A DNA stretch of 64,000 bases, taken from Tricholomella constricta (taxonomy: Eukaryota; Basidiomycota; Agaricomycetes; Agaricales; Lyophyllaceae). A program made the position numbers and the translations under genes. The stretch covers positions 434,001 to 498,000 of the forward strand of contig JAACJP010000021.1 in NCBI GenBank assembly GCA_013368375.1. The letters are read 5' to 3'. How positions within the stretch are numbered: position 1 is the stretch's first letter; each line of letters opens with the position of its first letter. The notes beneath the pieces are model-generated. The model was not told where the DNA came from and ran no database searches. It saw only the letters and a program-made list of their open reading frames with translations. Below, in pieces: positions 1 through 10,990 of this stretch.

Positions 1-902
1 GGGTAGTCCGATGAGATACGTGTACGTTCGTGAGCATTCTGTTACACCCTGAGAGGTCATGTGCGATGTCTTGAGAAGGTGAAGTAGCTCATGGACGACC
101 CGGGGTATTTGGAGAGTCTCGCTCCACGTGATTACATCTGGCATGGCTAGTGAATGGTAACGCTCCAAGCGGCCCAGCATCCGTTCGATCCAAGGTGCTT
201 GCGAAGGCAAGGGGGATAAATAAAGCGTGGCACTAATATGACCAGAATATAGCCTGGCCAGCGATGACAGTCATAGGCCGAGACGCGAATCCGAGCTATA
301 CGGTCGAGAAGATGAATGGCTGGTGAAGCACCTTCTGACACAGCCAGAGCGCGAGCTCCAAAGGAAAACAGACCGTGCTTCAGTCCGTCCATAAGTGGTC
401 CATGCTATTCAAGATAAGATTGGTCTTCTTCTTTATGCTCGTGACCTCCCGTTCTCTTCTTTGTCACGCCCACCGAGAGAGACGAAGAGACAGGAGATCG
501 AGAATGTTGGAGAAAGGGGGAATTGCGGACATTGTCAGCTGCCATCAAGTTGCAATTGGCCAATGAATTTGGTAAAAGTCTGGAGGTCGCATGGAGGCAC
601 GTCAAGATCCACGGGCAACGCTAATGTTAGATCTCAGAGAGCAACAAGTTGGGTTGATGTATGCGCTGAGGCTCTCGCTTAAAAGTCACTTGTAATCGAG
701 CCTCCGGCGTTGCAAGGAGCATAACGTGGACTTGGAGCACAGCAGAGCCGTGTCGCTATTGACACGACGCTGAAATTAACCAAAAAAGGACAAGCGGTGC
801 TGTTGCGGCTGTGCCAGCGTGACTGCGTTCTGGGGTCCGTGCATCGACGCGGTCTGCCATCGCCAACGACAGCTTCAACCTTTACTCTCAACTGCTTTAA
901 AC
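1..902. other. No gene recognised; upstream of BAR gene
   Basis: Only short open frames are present on both strands and none shows a protein pattern I recognise or a chain of splice-compatible exons. The last few hundred bases must include the promoter of the BAR-domain gene that starts at 903, but no TATA box or other element is clear. Confidence 0.4.
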
Positions 903-2183
903 ATGGAAGGCTGGAGCAAACTTCAATCAAGTCTCGGCAGCATTAACTTTGCGCAAGCTGGAACTAAGCTCACCAAGGGCTTCAACTCCAGTGTTCAGGC
1001 AACTAAGGAGCGTTTGGGCCAGGTTGCCCCCGATGAGATTACCGAACTCCCTCAAGGCATGTCGTGTTTCTATCCAATTACTTTCAGCTAACATACATAC
1101 TGTGCACAGAATACAAGGACCTCGAAGCCCGAGTAGATGCCCTTCGAACAGCCCATCTTACCTTCCTCAAGTATGATGACTTTCATAGCACTTTTTTCGC
1201 GCTAATATTCTCCCTCAGGATAACCAAAGTTTACGAGTCCGAGACTTATGACTATCCCACGCAGATTCAAGAGTCGCTCTCTGAGCTCTCTTCCAGCATA
1301 GGATACAACATAACTTCATTCGCCGCGACCAACCTCAAGGGGACGAATCTGCCCGCTCCGGCCTCCCCGAGTGCACCACCTCCAACATCGCACAAGACCC
1401 TGCCGCACGCGCTCCTTCGGTCGGCTTCAACAGCGTCGAACGCCCTGCAGGCCACGGTAGCCGGCGGAGAGGACAGGTTGGGGAAGGCACTGGCGCTCTA
1501 CGCCAGTGGCTGGGAGAAGGTGGCATTGGCACGGCTGGAACAGGACGCAGGAATCCAGGACAACTTCTTGCACCCGTGGCAGACGACGCTGAACACGAGC
1601 ATCGCGGTTGCGATGAAGGCGCGTCATGCAGTGCGCATCAGCCGACTCGAGCTCGATGCTGCGAAGCAGACGTGCGTTTCAGCCTGCCTGCGCTGACCGG
1701 CTCTTTGTGGTACTAATGGCTCATCTTCTTTTACAGCCTCAAGAACGCCAGCCCTCAACGACAGGAGCACGCAAGGCTCGAGGTGGAGAATGCGGAGGAT
1801 GACCTTGTGCAGAAGACGGAAGTAGCAATCACGCTGATGAAGACTGTCCTCGAGAACGTACGTCCCTACTATTTTTCTTCATTCCGGGCCCTACTCAACC
1901 GGACACCGCAGCCCGAACCCATTAAGAACCTCAACGAGCTCGCCAAGGCCCAGGTGAGCAGCTTTCATTCTAGTAATGCTACTACACGGCCTGAATCACT
2001 TTCTTTCAGCTCTTGTACTTCTCCATCGCTGCCGAGTCTCTTTCAACCATCCAGGGCGAGATCGAGGAGCTCAGCGTTGCTGCCGAGGGTGAATACAGGT
2101 ACGTCGCACCTCCTATCCATCCCGTCACTCTTTCCCCACAATCCTGACTCACCACCTGACCTAGGAAGTCCCGCGACCACTGA
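903..2183 (+). CDS. BAR-domain protein, Gvp36-like, 7 exons
   Basis: Exons 903-1056, 1110-1170, 1219-1671, 1737-1857, 1912-1953, 2010-2098 and 2165-2183 join in frame to a 312-aa protein that opens MEGWSKLQSSL and ends in KSRDH. The family binds and bends membranes as a banana-shaped dimer, and yeast Gvp36 acts at Golgi and endosome membranes. The charged, helical centre (LEARVDALRTAH, later ENAEDDLVQKTEVA) fits a BAR coiled coil, and a Pro/Ala-rich insert lies near residues 110-130. Five introns are GT-AG; the first, 1057-1109, starts with GC after AAG and ends CAG, and only that choice restores the conserved LPQEYKDLEARVD join. The start is the first ATG before the conserved block. It has no partner genes nearby. 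Family assignment is from recalled similarity; the exon chain is seen directly and looks intact. Confidence 0.88.
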
Positions 2184-2879
2184 GGTACCTCTCAATTAGC
2201 CCTAGATGTTACCTCATGGGCTCGGATACGATGATACGGTTCTAGTTACGCCTTTGAAATGATTGACATGTGCTCCTCCGTGGCTCTTATAACCCTCTCT
2301 GTTACGTTTCCGTTCGGTTCCCTTCTTGTAGACTCGGACAAAAAGTGTTGTGTTGCCAGGGGCTGCGCCTTTTTCCTTATCATCCCCTTTGGCTCTGATA
2401 ATGTTATGCAGTCTGATTCCGTAAATGTACTCTAGCCCATTCAGACCGTTGTTGACAAATGTGAGGGAAGTACACGAGTTCAGTTACATCAGCAAAATAA
2501 CCGGGATCACGAAATTGGTCTGTGATTGTCACATGAGGCATTACAATCGGTACAATTGCTCACAACCTGTAAAATGGGATGGAATGTGTTAGGGCGCTAT
2601 AGTAAACCTTACAACTGAGACATCAACAAGCTTGCGATATCTAAAATAAATTGCTGATCACAAGTAATGTAACAACTTCACACCTCGCGGTGAATTCCAA
2701 CCAGGCCACGTTGAGATCAGGAGCATGTTCAAAGGAGGCCCTGAGTGTTGCATAATTAAGAAATGACGGCGATATAGACAATGATAATGGACCACATTTC
2801 TTTCCAATCTCCACATAATATTATGAAAAAGGTATAATTATTTTGTTTGGTAGATTACTATTCAGAAAGGCGGACGACT
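2184..2879. other. Intergenic, no gene seen
   Basis: This AT-rich stretch follows the BAR gene and presumably holds its terminator. I see no open frame longer than about 60 codons that looks coding and no repeat. Confidence 0.5.
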
Positions 2880-3730
2880 AGGCGAGCAGATACGCGTGTT
2901 CAATGCAGGGCTATCAATACTCCAGCGGCCGGATAGCCCTACACCAGTGTTCTCAGCCTCATCGTCATCATCAGAATCCTCATCGGAATCATCGAGGCTA
3001 CCGAAAACCATCCTGCAGGTGCCAGAATATTCAGAACTTCAAGTGAAAATTCAACAGTGAAAAGTGCTCACCCATCCCACCAGACAAATAATTCTTCAGT
3101 CTTCCTCATTCATGGATTGCATGACTGTGACTAGATTGTTGTAGAAGCTCTGCATTGGGAATTGATTTGGGATACGTTTGGTGCCGCTAGCAAAGATCGA
3201 CTGGTCAGAAAGCACAAAGCAGGCCTGAACAATGTGTTGTCAATAATCGCGAACAAGGAAGCATGACCGTTGACTTACGAATGTGGCCGAGTATGCATGT
3301 AGTTGGGTGTGGTACTCGCTCAAAGACGACGTCAGGGCCGTCACAGCTGGTGGGCCAGTTAAAGGTGCTGTTGACAGAGGACGTGCCATCGAGGTATTCC
3401 TGTTTGATCTCGGGGACTTGGTTGCCTGCCGAGGGGGTCCGTAACGTCTCAGCGATAGCGTCAAAGAAACCACCTCGACCACTTACGATCACGAGTGTGC
3501 ACGCAGAGGGCAGCTGGTGGTAATAGACTTTAGTCGTGGTGTCTGGACCGAACAGGGAGAAAGGGCGTACTGGGTATCACGTCGGCGATGACGGCGGTGA
3601 ATGTGATGTCAGTTTCCGGATTCCGTGTATCATCGCAATACCCTCCCGTGTACTGGCGCTATCCATTGCGAGAATCTAGAGCTGCACTGGAGCCAATGAA
3701 AATGTGCAAAAATTCTATAAGATAGTCAGT
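2880..3730 (-). pseudogene. Decayed uncharacterised gene (minus)
   Basis: Minus-strand coding-like blocks lie in order: one with TDITFTAVIADVIP (about 3,640-3,570), one with VIVSGRGGFFDAIAET (about 3,500-3,250), one with ACFVLSDQSIFASG (about 3,225-3,110), and a tail from 3,010 with a run of Asp/Glu ending in TGA near 2,878. Plausible introns are GTAAGT..CAG at about 3,276-3,225 and GTGAGC..CAG at about 3,070-3,013. The blocks cannot be joined without at least two frame changes (near 3,560 and within 3,300-3,400), so I read this as a broken gene. The acidic tail and the Trp-rich WWDG block suggest a nuclear or cytosolic protein, but no domain is recognised. Confidence 0.4.
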
Positions 3731-3800
3731 GTGTTGTTGACATGGTAAATGTCACATACCTTGAGCAGTGATTCTCCCTTGATAAAGCCATACAATTAGT

Positions 3801-5212
3801 CTGTTGTGCTCATCATCTCATCCTTCCAAAGGAAAAAGCAGTAGATCTGATGCTTGACTCGACGGGTGCCGTGACGAATGGCAGCTTGTTTTCTGACAGC
3901 AATCGATAAATACGTCTGACCAGAGCCTGCTTTTTATCACGTACCTTTTTTCTGCCCAGGAAAGTTCATTGCAGCAAATGATGGCGAGGAGGCTTCCCGG
4001 AGATAGACTTGAGGTAAGGCGGGGATGTGCTTATAGAAAAGTTTGTTGAAAACTACAAACAGAGAGAAACAAAAGTAAATCTTAACATCACGTGAAATTC
4101 GCGTCGCGCATCGCATGAGCGCCCAGGAGTTTGCCATATTCAACGATTTAACAATAGATGGCCGTAGTAAGATTATGCAACAAGATTAAATTGAAAAGAG
4201 TTCCTCAGCGGTGACAAATGCAAATCCAGAGGGGTAACAAGGGTGTCTCGCTGGAGGCCCCTCAGGCAGAGTTTCACGAAGCAGCAATTTGAGCTTGTCG
4301 GCCAGTGTAGGCAGTTTAAGGGAATGCACAGAGGGTTCTACACAAGTCCTAAGCTCACAACCGCGTAATAGTCAAGTCACGAGCAACACAAAATCGCTTG
4401 TAATCAATTATAACCGAGAAGAAGGGATCACAAACATTACGACCATGTTGGAAAATGGTACAGTTGATTGCATTTATTGAAACACTGATGTAAGCCCATT
4501 TTCATAATCAACACAATCGCAAACACAACAACCGATCATATGAGATTGCCTACCGCTGGTCATTTTGCTGATGTATGCACCACTGTTCAGGTCAGAGATC
4601 ATTGTACTATTGAGCGTCGATTGCTTGCCAGACACATAGCTGAATAGTCCCGAATATGGCTTATAGTGGACGTCGTAATCGTGGATTCCAGTAGGGGAAC
4701 CTTCGACCATGTGTCTTTATGCCCCTTCCACCCTCGGTGCAGATCAGTCCTACATAACAGTGTAGCGCGCTCCGCTGCAGGCCCGCTACTTTTATGGAGA
4801 GGTATAAGCTGATCTTGAGCCTTTGAAATTATACGGTATGACACCTTTTTCCATTTTCGTAAGCTGAATCAGTCTTGTATTGGCCCTTGATTTCAACCCA
4901 TGATAATGTCGATCCCAGAAATTTGGGAAGCAATATTCCTTCACTGTTCAATCACAGCTCTGATATTGTGCAACAGAGTTTCATTGGAGTTTCCAAGTTT
5001 CATCAAAATTACGTGTACACGTGCACGCTGCGCTGACAAGAGGCCTTGTGTTATTAGACACCTTTCTTGAAAAGAGTGAGTAATAGTACATTACAATTGT
5101 AATGATTCTAATCCACTGTTAGGTGAACAACATCGCTTCTTGGATACCTTGGAGAACGTCAGGGGAGCCATGATTGGATCTGCAATGTTGTACATCTTCG
5201 AAGATGGAGCTT
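3801..5212. other. No supported gene
   Basis: Several small open frames occur on both strands, such as one on minus at 3937-4143, but none has recognisable motifs or clear splice partners. Base composition is AT-rich and the stretch resembles decayed intergenic DNA. Confidence 0.4.
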
Positions 5213-5308
5213 TGTTAGAGCGACCTTATGAGCGGAGCTAAGTCGCGCTGGCAAAGGGGAATCCAAAGTTATATTAAATACAGTAAGGAACGTAATGAGG
5301 GGCTTACA
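5213..5308 (+). repeat. LTR-A fragment (5' part)
   Basis: The segment begins TGTTAGAGCGACC and continues with the block CTGGCAAAGGGGAATCC, matching the first about 100 bases of the complete LTR at 38,529-39,025 with many substitutions. It stops at GGGGCTTAC. It is a relic of a Ty3/gypsy LTR with no internal sequence next to it. Confidence 0.6.
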
Positions 5309-5820
5309 CTGCGGGCATTGGCTGATATATCCGTCGGATAAAAGTTGAATATATAATGAATTTATTGATAAAACGTCCGAGAAATGATTAACGAACATAG
5401 GGTGAATTTATTTACAATATATTCTATAATATGACCACATCAAAATCGGCGCCGAAATCAGGGAGAAATTTCACCGTTTGTTCGCCGGCGAAAACTCGAA
5501 TGTTTTTGTAATATCATCACCGTTGATCCGGTGAGCACATGGCGAGCATGTGGTGAAAATGATCGATAGATGTATTTGTAATACGAACGATACATCGGCA
5601 GGAGACTGATCGTGGGTTTGTTTTCAATATCCTCGACATACGATCGACGGTTTTATTGCGATCATATTTTGTGACATCACGCGCCCGTAAGCGCCACACT
5701 CGACGACGCGAACGAGAAAGTGGGCAGTACGATAGGTATTATAGATACATTATAAGTACATGATACTACATAGCAAGACGACGACCGCAACAAATTTTCG
5801 CACATACGGTCCAAGAAATC
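5309..5820. other. AT-rich, no gene
   Basis: No open frame looks coding. Words such as CGGCGCCGAA and CATATATCC recall similarly AT-rich stretches at 30,130-30,420 and 58,980-59,040, which may be diverged repeats, but I cannot align them with confidence. Confidence 0.3.
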
Positions 5821-5902
5821 TCAAGAATCTTTTTTTGCTGTAGCGTCAAAGTCAGATCCGAAAGTATAGATCAAATGGTCGTACGCACCTTCGAAGGTTA
5901 CA

Positions 5903-6291
5903 TCAGTTGTCGCTGGGTACATGTGACGCTCCTGCGTCCTCCATAACGACATCATGGTCGAGGCCGTGAGGCGGCGCGGGAGCGCTGACGACGATGGGCG
6001 GCGTGGGGGCACTGACGACGATGGGCGGCGTGGGGGCACTGACGACGATGGGCGGCGCGGGAGCGCTGACGACGGCCGGCGTTGGGTCAACGTCCATCGC
6101 GTCTGCGTCCGGCGCGATGGGATTGATATTGGTCGTGTCTGGCCTTTTTTAAGAAGAAAACGAGGGAAAAAACAATTTCGAATGGGCGCACTGAGTGATG
6201 AAAGGGCTGCGACGGTAGTCAACGTTGGCGCATGAGGGCTGGAGTCGACGTCCATTGGGGTATTCGAGTTGTTGGCTATAGCTGTAGGCAT
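5903..6291 (-). CDS. Low-complexity hypothetical protein (uncertain)
   Basis: A minus-strand frame opens at ATG 6291 with MPTAIANNSNTPMDVD. A second frame beginning near 6,140 and ending at 5,903 reads as nine-residue repeats of the form PPIVVSAPT followed by an acidic tail. A short intron ending in CAG near 6,140 would join the two, but its donor is poor (GTTTTT). The repeats are Pro/Val/Ala-rich and give no functional clue. It may be a small real gene or only a chance open frame over a minisatellite. Confidence 0.25.
5970..6080. repeat. 27-bp tandem repeat, about 4 copies
   Basis: The unit GCACTGACGACGATGGGCGG plus seven more bases is repeated about four times with a few changes; the period is a multiple of three, so it stays open on both strands. 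Confidence 0.8.
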
Positions 6292-6699
6292 TTTAAGCAG
6301 CACCAGACAGTAAACATGCATGCACTCACCATTGCCAGGTGAATTTACAGGAGCTGGGCAGTCAGGTGGCAGCATGAGAATGTCTATACCTCATCAGAAC
6401 ACATGTACAATCTCCAGGAGCAAGAGGGACTCACCATCCATTGAGACTAGGTGGTGGGCAGAGGCAGGTAAGGTGGTGATGAAAAATGCAACGTTTGGTT
6501 TCGTTGTGCCTTCGTTTACCAAAGGCCTCCAATCGCTGGTTTGAGCTTGGTTGGTTCGATGCTTGCGCGCGCTCTCTTTGGCCTCAGCCTAGTAAACCCT
6601 GCTGCCCACTGTGCTTGGCTGAACGTCGAACGTCGAACGTCGAATGTCGAGCCCCCGATTCACTGCATTCATGCAAGACTACTACGTGAAGTACTATTA
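6292..6699. other. No gene; heptamer repeat inside
   Basis: No supported coding sequence. At 6,621-6,650 the heptamer CGTCGAA (with one CGTCGAA to TGTCGA variant) is repeated four times. Confidence 0.4.
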
Positions 6700-7420
6700 C
6701 GTCCTCCCTTCGCTCTTGATCACATACTTCGTTCTCCCTCCTCCGCGAAGCGCACAGATATCGGGACTGGAATAATAGCTGATGAGCGCGTACTCGGCCT
6801 CTTCGATCCCGCGTGCAAGGCAAAGGCACACGTCGTGCATTCGCGATAGTTCAGCTCCTGCAAGGAAAGGCAATCTCAAGGATACGGACCTCCCAGCCAT
6901 CGTTTTCCTGTCTGGATGCAACGCGTTGAGCAACGTCGCCCACGTAGTACCCTAGCATGTTGTGTCGAAGGACGTAGTAACTGAAGTACCACCGCTTTCT
7001 GATGAGAGAGAATTGTTGAGCAGAGCAAAAACAAACTTACGCATTGATGAGGGTGTCACGGATGTCTCTGCGATACCTGAGAACGGATAAGTTGGTGGGA
7101 AATCACCGGATCCAACAAGCGACTTACACCTGGAATTTGTCCACCTGGTCTGATACAACTCAACAGTGAGCGACATCACGATGAGCGATTAAGGATCCGG
7201 GACGCACCTTTCGACCATCCGCTGCCCTTGGCCGGGAATACCGCCTTCCTTCGTAACACATGGACCAGTTCGCTGTACACCGCCTTAGCCATTGCCTGTG
7301 CGTCAGCACCCGCATCCAGGCCGGCAGCGTCCGAATTCTGCTCCTGGACTTCCGATGGCGGGCGTTGACCCGTGCACATATTCCTCGCATGGCGAACCAT
7401 GAACTGGCCATGTACTCCAT
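6700..7420 (-). pseudogene. Importin-beta-like karyopherin fragment
   Basis: Minus-strand exons can be followed: a block ending at 7208, then 7149-7128, 7076-7041, 6980-6890 and a start at 6857. Joined, they read GSGWSKDQVDKFQVYRRDIR..DTLINAYYVLRHNMLGYYVGDV, which I recall from fungal Kap111/Mtr10-type nuclear transport receptors (HEAT-repeat proteins that carry cargo through nuclear pores). After WEE near 6,857 the frame no longer matches; the related frame one base off reads ELSRMHDVCLCLARGIEEA, so a one-base loss is likely. The N-terminal and C-terminal two-thirds of the expected roughly 1,000-aa protein are absent. It abuts an unrelated plus-strand fragment at about 7,430. Confidence 0.55.
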
Positions 7421-7429
7421 GGACGCCTT

Positions 7430-7819
7430 CGTGAACATCCTTCTTGCCGCAGAGTCGCTCAGCAGCGCTCCAAACTCGAAGAAGCAATCGAATCGCGATT
7501 CGCAGAACGAGTAGGCGTCATCGTGAAGGGTGCGCAAACGCTGCGAAAAGCAATCGGGGAAGAGATCACATCCAGCGACTTCGAGATCGTGTACGTCGCC
7601 CACGACAGTCCATTCAATCCGTCTGCCATGGACGATGCATTTACGAGCGACTTTGAGAAGGGGAGGGATAAACCTGAACCAGTGTTGTGCACGACGGAAC
7701 TAGGCCTTGCGCGCGTCGTGAAAGTTTCGGGGAGAGTTGGCGAGTGGGATGAGACCGTCCTTCTGAAGCCGAAGGTTGCCCTGAAATCGGACATCGATGA
7801 GATGATGAGTACAGAGTGA
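7430..7819 (+). pseudogene. C-terminal fragment of unknown protein
   Basis: From about 7,465 the plus strand reads QRSKLEEAIESRFAERVGV, continues without a stop through DFEIVYVAHDSPFNPS and KVSGRVGEWDETVLLKPK, and ends at TGA 7817-7819. Amino-acid use is typical of a real globular C-terminus, but I do not recognise the family. No upstream exon is found because the sequence before about 7,430 belongs to the antisense karyopherin fragment, so this is a 5'-truncated piece. Confidence 0.4.
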
Positions 7820-8139
7820 TGCAGCCTAGATACCACTTGCTTTCGATCGACACGACAATTACATTACTTTACGTCAACTGAGGAACCTGCACGGTGTAGA
7901 TCAGTATGTATCCAGCTATACGTTTTGATATGTACATACCTTACATACGCGTTCACTGTACATGGAAGCATTGTGAATTCGTTTATTGGAGGATTAGAGG
8001 CGATTGTAACATATTATAACGCATCGACTCGTCAGGCTCCAATTACCAACACAATGCGCATGACCTCGATCTTGCTGACACCTTCTGATATGTTTCGGGG
8101 TCGGTCTGCAGCCACGTACCGCGCGTCAGCATGAGTATA
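7820..8139. other. No gene seen
   Basis: AT-rich spacer between fragments, with no coding pattern. Confidence 0.4.
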
Positions 8140-9090
8140 CATCATCACGATTCGAATACGGAAAAAAAAGAGAAAAAAGAAAAGCTTACCCGCAGTCCCA
8201 CAAGTCTCCCCTCATCCATCAGCACCCCCTCAAGCCCAAGGCCAAATCCAGACACATGCCTGTCACCGCGCTACCTCCTCGTGAACGACACATATGGCAA
8301 CGCACTCTCGACGGGATCCTCAAACGCAGCGTGCGTGAGCGTGCTCGGGCGCGTCACAATCTCCACCTGCACCTCACCCTCCCCATTCTCCTCCACTCCC
8401 CATGCGCATACCGGAAGCCCCGCTGCCACCACCACCACCATCCTCTCGCCTCGACGTCGCGCGGAGCATGCACCACGTCCCGGCATTCGTCGTTATCCAC
8501 CGTGTCGGCGTCCCCGCAGTGGTCATCCAGCGCGTCATAGGCGGGCCCCAGCTCGGCCGGGGCAGCGGGGTGGTCTTAGAAGTACGGAGGAAGTCGCTGG
8601 GGTGATGGATATGTCCGTGTTCGCATTCGCATTCGCATTCTCGTCGCTGCCTTGACCGCCCTGGTCTTGGGACATTGCATCTTCGGAGCTTTGTTGTCTC
8701 CCTCCGCCCCTTCGCCTGCGTCTGCGCCTCCCACCGCCCCATGGAGAACCACGTCTTCATCTTCACCCGCACCCTCACCACCCTCACCCTTACCCTCAGC
8801 ATCAGTATCCACCGCATACAAATCCACCAACAACTCCTGCCCCGCCTCACCCACCACCACCAAGCCCGCCCGCTCCAGCGCCCTCCGCACGACCCTCAAC
8901 ACGTCCCCCCGGCGTACAAGCATCACCAGCTGCTGCCGCCGCCGCGCGTCCCTCTCAGTATCGACACCTAATCCGAGTACCAGAAGCCGCACACGCGCCG
9001 TCAGGAGTATCAGCGCCTCCTTTGGCGCTGTCGCCAAGGCCGAGGCACGGGGCGGCGCATGGTAGTGGGGTTTGGCTCACCGCGGCTGGC
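8140..9090. other. GC-rich, conflicting open frames, unresolved
   Basis: The stretch is unusually C/G-rich and open on both strands, so overlapping frames are mostly artefacts. On minus, about 8,480-8,270 reads EVQVEIVTRPSTLTHAAF and then FEDPVESALPYVSF, and about 9,030-8,790 reads LVRRGDVLRVVRRALERAG; both look protein-like. A hexamer run (GCATTC) occurs at 8,617-8,640. I cannot build a gene from these pieces and treat them as possible further gene fragments. Confidence 0.3.
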
Positions 9091-9576
9091 GATATGTCGC
9101 GCGAAAGGGAGGCGTGGTGGCGGAAGCTTGAGCGGGAGAGGAAGCGGCTGAAGTTCTGGGAGGAATCTTTGGCGACGGTCGTGAGGGAGGGGGAGACGGC
9201 CGCGCCCTCGTGCACGAGGCCGCCCGTCGCAAGAACCTGCGCCTCATCGAGCTCCCCGTGCACGCCGGCGCCGACGTGTTCGTGCTCGACCGGAGGGGCA
9301 AGATGGCTGGAGAGGGCGGCGCAGGCAAGGACAAGGACAAGGACGAGCGGGTTCGTGTGTTCCTTCGCCAAGATGCGTGACGTCCGCTTTTCATCGATCA
9401 TCGCTCAGCCTGCAGTTGCAAACCACGACACAGCGCGCAACGAGCCCGACGACGCGGCCGCGCTGGCAGCGCCGCCCGTGCTCAAGAGGTACCTCAACAA
9501 ATACACCATCGTCGCCAGGGGCACGCGCTGGTTCGTCCTCAAGGTCCCACTCATGCTCATGATGCTCCCCCCCTAG
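9091..9576 (+). pseudogene. Oxysterol-binding-protein (Osh) ANK/PH fragments
   Basis: Three plus-strand pieces recall the long Osh1/Osh2-type lipid-transfer proteins that link sterol traffic to membrane contact sites. 9,091-9,195 reads REREAWWRKLERERKRL and WEESLATVVREGE. In another frame 9,200-9,370 reads LVHEAARRKNLRLIELPVHA and GADVFVLDRRGK, an ankyrin-repeat end. 9,418-9,575 reads PPVLKRYLNKYTIVARG then TRWFVLK, the start of a PH domain. The donor after VFLRQ (about 9,371) is GA where GT is expected, and the PH domain stops after about 40 residues at TAG 9574-9576. As I recall the family, the REREAWWRK stretch lies after the PH domain, so the order is also scrambled. No lipid-binding domain is present. 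Confidence 0.55.
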
Positions 9577-9605
9577 ACTACCGCCCCAAGGAAAGCGACT
9601 CGTGT

Positions 9606-10680
9606 CTAAAGGGGAGCAAACGCTCGAGAAAAAGGGGCCGGAGTGAGAGTTTCATCGTAACTGGAATATTCACTGGACGCTTGCAGTGCTGCCTGCAATT
9701 CGTAATCTTCGTCTTCAAAACCTTCGATTTGCGTGGGATTACTAGGCGCCGTAGATAATGGCGCCGAAGATGGTTTGTATGACGGTGAGTGGAATCCTGA
9801 GCGGGCAGCGGATGTGGGTTCTGGGAGGGTCGATGCGATCTCATCGGCCTCCGTGCGAGGCAAAGCCAGAGGTGCTGATGGGTCTGCTTGGGTCACTGCA
9901 AACACGAAATAACCTGGAAGCCATTCAGTTTAGACGTTTCATAGAGGAAAAGCTGACATACCCTTGGCTTCAGCTTGCTGCAACACCATTCCAATATACA
10001 GCTTTCCTACCCGTTCTGGCGCATTGACTGAGTTCAAGTTGAACCGATGTCCGTTTCCAGCATCTTTGTTAACTTCCGGTTCTGCGTGTCCGAAGCGTCG
10101 AAGAGTAAACCAATGCTGGTCCAAGTTGAGGATGAATGCAAGCTGTGTGCTGTTTGATTGTGGTAATTTAGTAAGTTTCTATCGATGAGAATGGTTCGAC
10201 GCACTGGGTACGATCCTGATATGGTCTCATCTCCTCTCCGCGCCAACGAGTAAGAATAAGGAGTAGAGTTGAGCTTCTGGGTGTATCAAGTCCGGAGATA
10301 TCTTTCATTTCAATCCCCAAATCTTGAGCGCATTTTCTGATACCTGAACAGAGAAGAAGCCTGGATGCAAGAATAGGATAAGGATAGCGTCAATTTGGAT
10401 CCTAAGCACGGCTTACCAGTGTCGTCCATGTGTGTGGCTGGCTGCCGTCGTAGCTGAGTTCGAGTGCATCAAGGTTTCGAGCGATGTCAGAGAGATCGGG
10501 GGCAGTGAACTAGATCCATGCACTGATTAAGTTGCCCGTAATCTTGGATATCGCATGTCAAAGACGTACATAGTTTCCTTCTGCAGATGATAGAGCATTT
10601 ATGAGTGCGGTGACAAAGGAGCTATCGAAACATACGTAGAAGTGGATTGAGGGCATGTTGGGCGCACATCAGCGGACCGT
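9606..10680 (-). pseudogene. Josephin (ataxin-3-like) deubiquitinase, 5' truncated
   Basis: Minus-strand exons encode a Josephin cysteine protease that cleaves ubiquitin chains. 10680-10636 reads PLMCAQHALNPLL with the expected catalytic Cys; an 11-bp micro-exon 10580-10570 adds QGNY; 10509-10417 gives FTAPDLSDIARNLDALELSY and TW; then FFSVQVSENALKIWG, EEMRPYQDRTH, and TQLAFILNLDQHWFTLRRFG with the catalytic His. After KLYIGMVLQQAE and an intron, YFVFAVTQAD leads to a ubiquitin-interacting motif DEDYELQAALQAS and a stop at 9,606. The first exon with the start codon is missing: upstream of 10,680 the sequence is SelO-like. After WG (about 10,310) the frame shifts and no GT donor is available. 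It is therefore most likely dead despite a complete catalytic dyad. Confidence 0.75.
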
Positions 10681-10754
10681 ACCCTAGCACGCCAGAATGG
10701 CACACCAAACAACAAGCCGCCGTCGCCTGCCTCCGCGCCCGTGTTCCCGCTCAC

Positions 10755-10990
10755 GGACCAACTACCCCGCCGATTTCCCAACGGACGCACCCCGCGTCCA
10801 AAGAGTAACGCCAGCGTGTCTGGGTCAGCGGAATGCAGCGCAATCACTGTAGGGCCATATCAGCGAAAGCACGATAGTGAGGTGAGAGGAGTACTCATGG
10901 ACGGAGATGACACGGCCGTCGCCTAGCTGGCCTGTCCAGGAGCCAGACTGGTGGCCGCTGGACACGGGGAATCTGTTGCAGATGGAGAGG
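10755..10990 (-). pseudogene. SelO-like (protein AMPylase) fragment
   Basis: The minus strand reads GHQSGSWTGQLGDGRVISVH at about 10,955-10,893, matching the glycine-rich GHQFGxWAGQLGDGRA signature I recall from SelO pseudokinases that transfer AMP to proteins. After an intron-like gap, HSADPDTLALLFGRGVRPLG at about 10,830-10,770 resembles the next block (HPxDPxTxYELQLKGAGRTP) with frame damage. Everything else of the usual about 600-aa protein is missing. One side abuts the truncated Josephin gene and the other the repeat at 10,990. Confidence 0.55.

Noticed and set aside
5954..6235. Plus-strand frame with Arg/Gly/Asp repeats
   Set aside because: Shadow of the 27-bp tandem repeat; no start context or splice partners.
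8374..9065. Several 100-160 codon frames on both strands
   Set aside because: GC-rich low-complexity DNA keeps many frames open at once; only small parts look protein-like and none gives a gene model.
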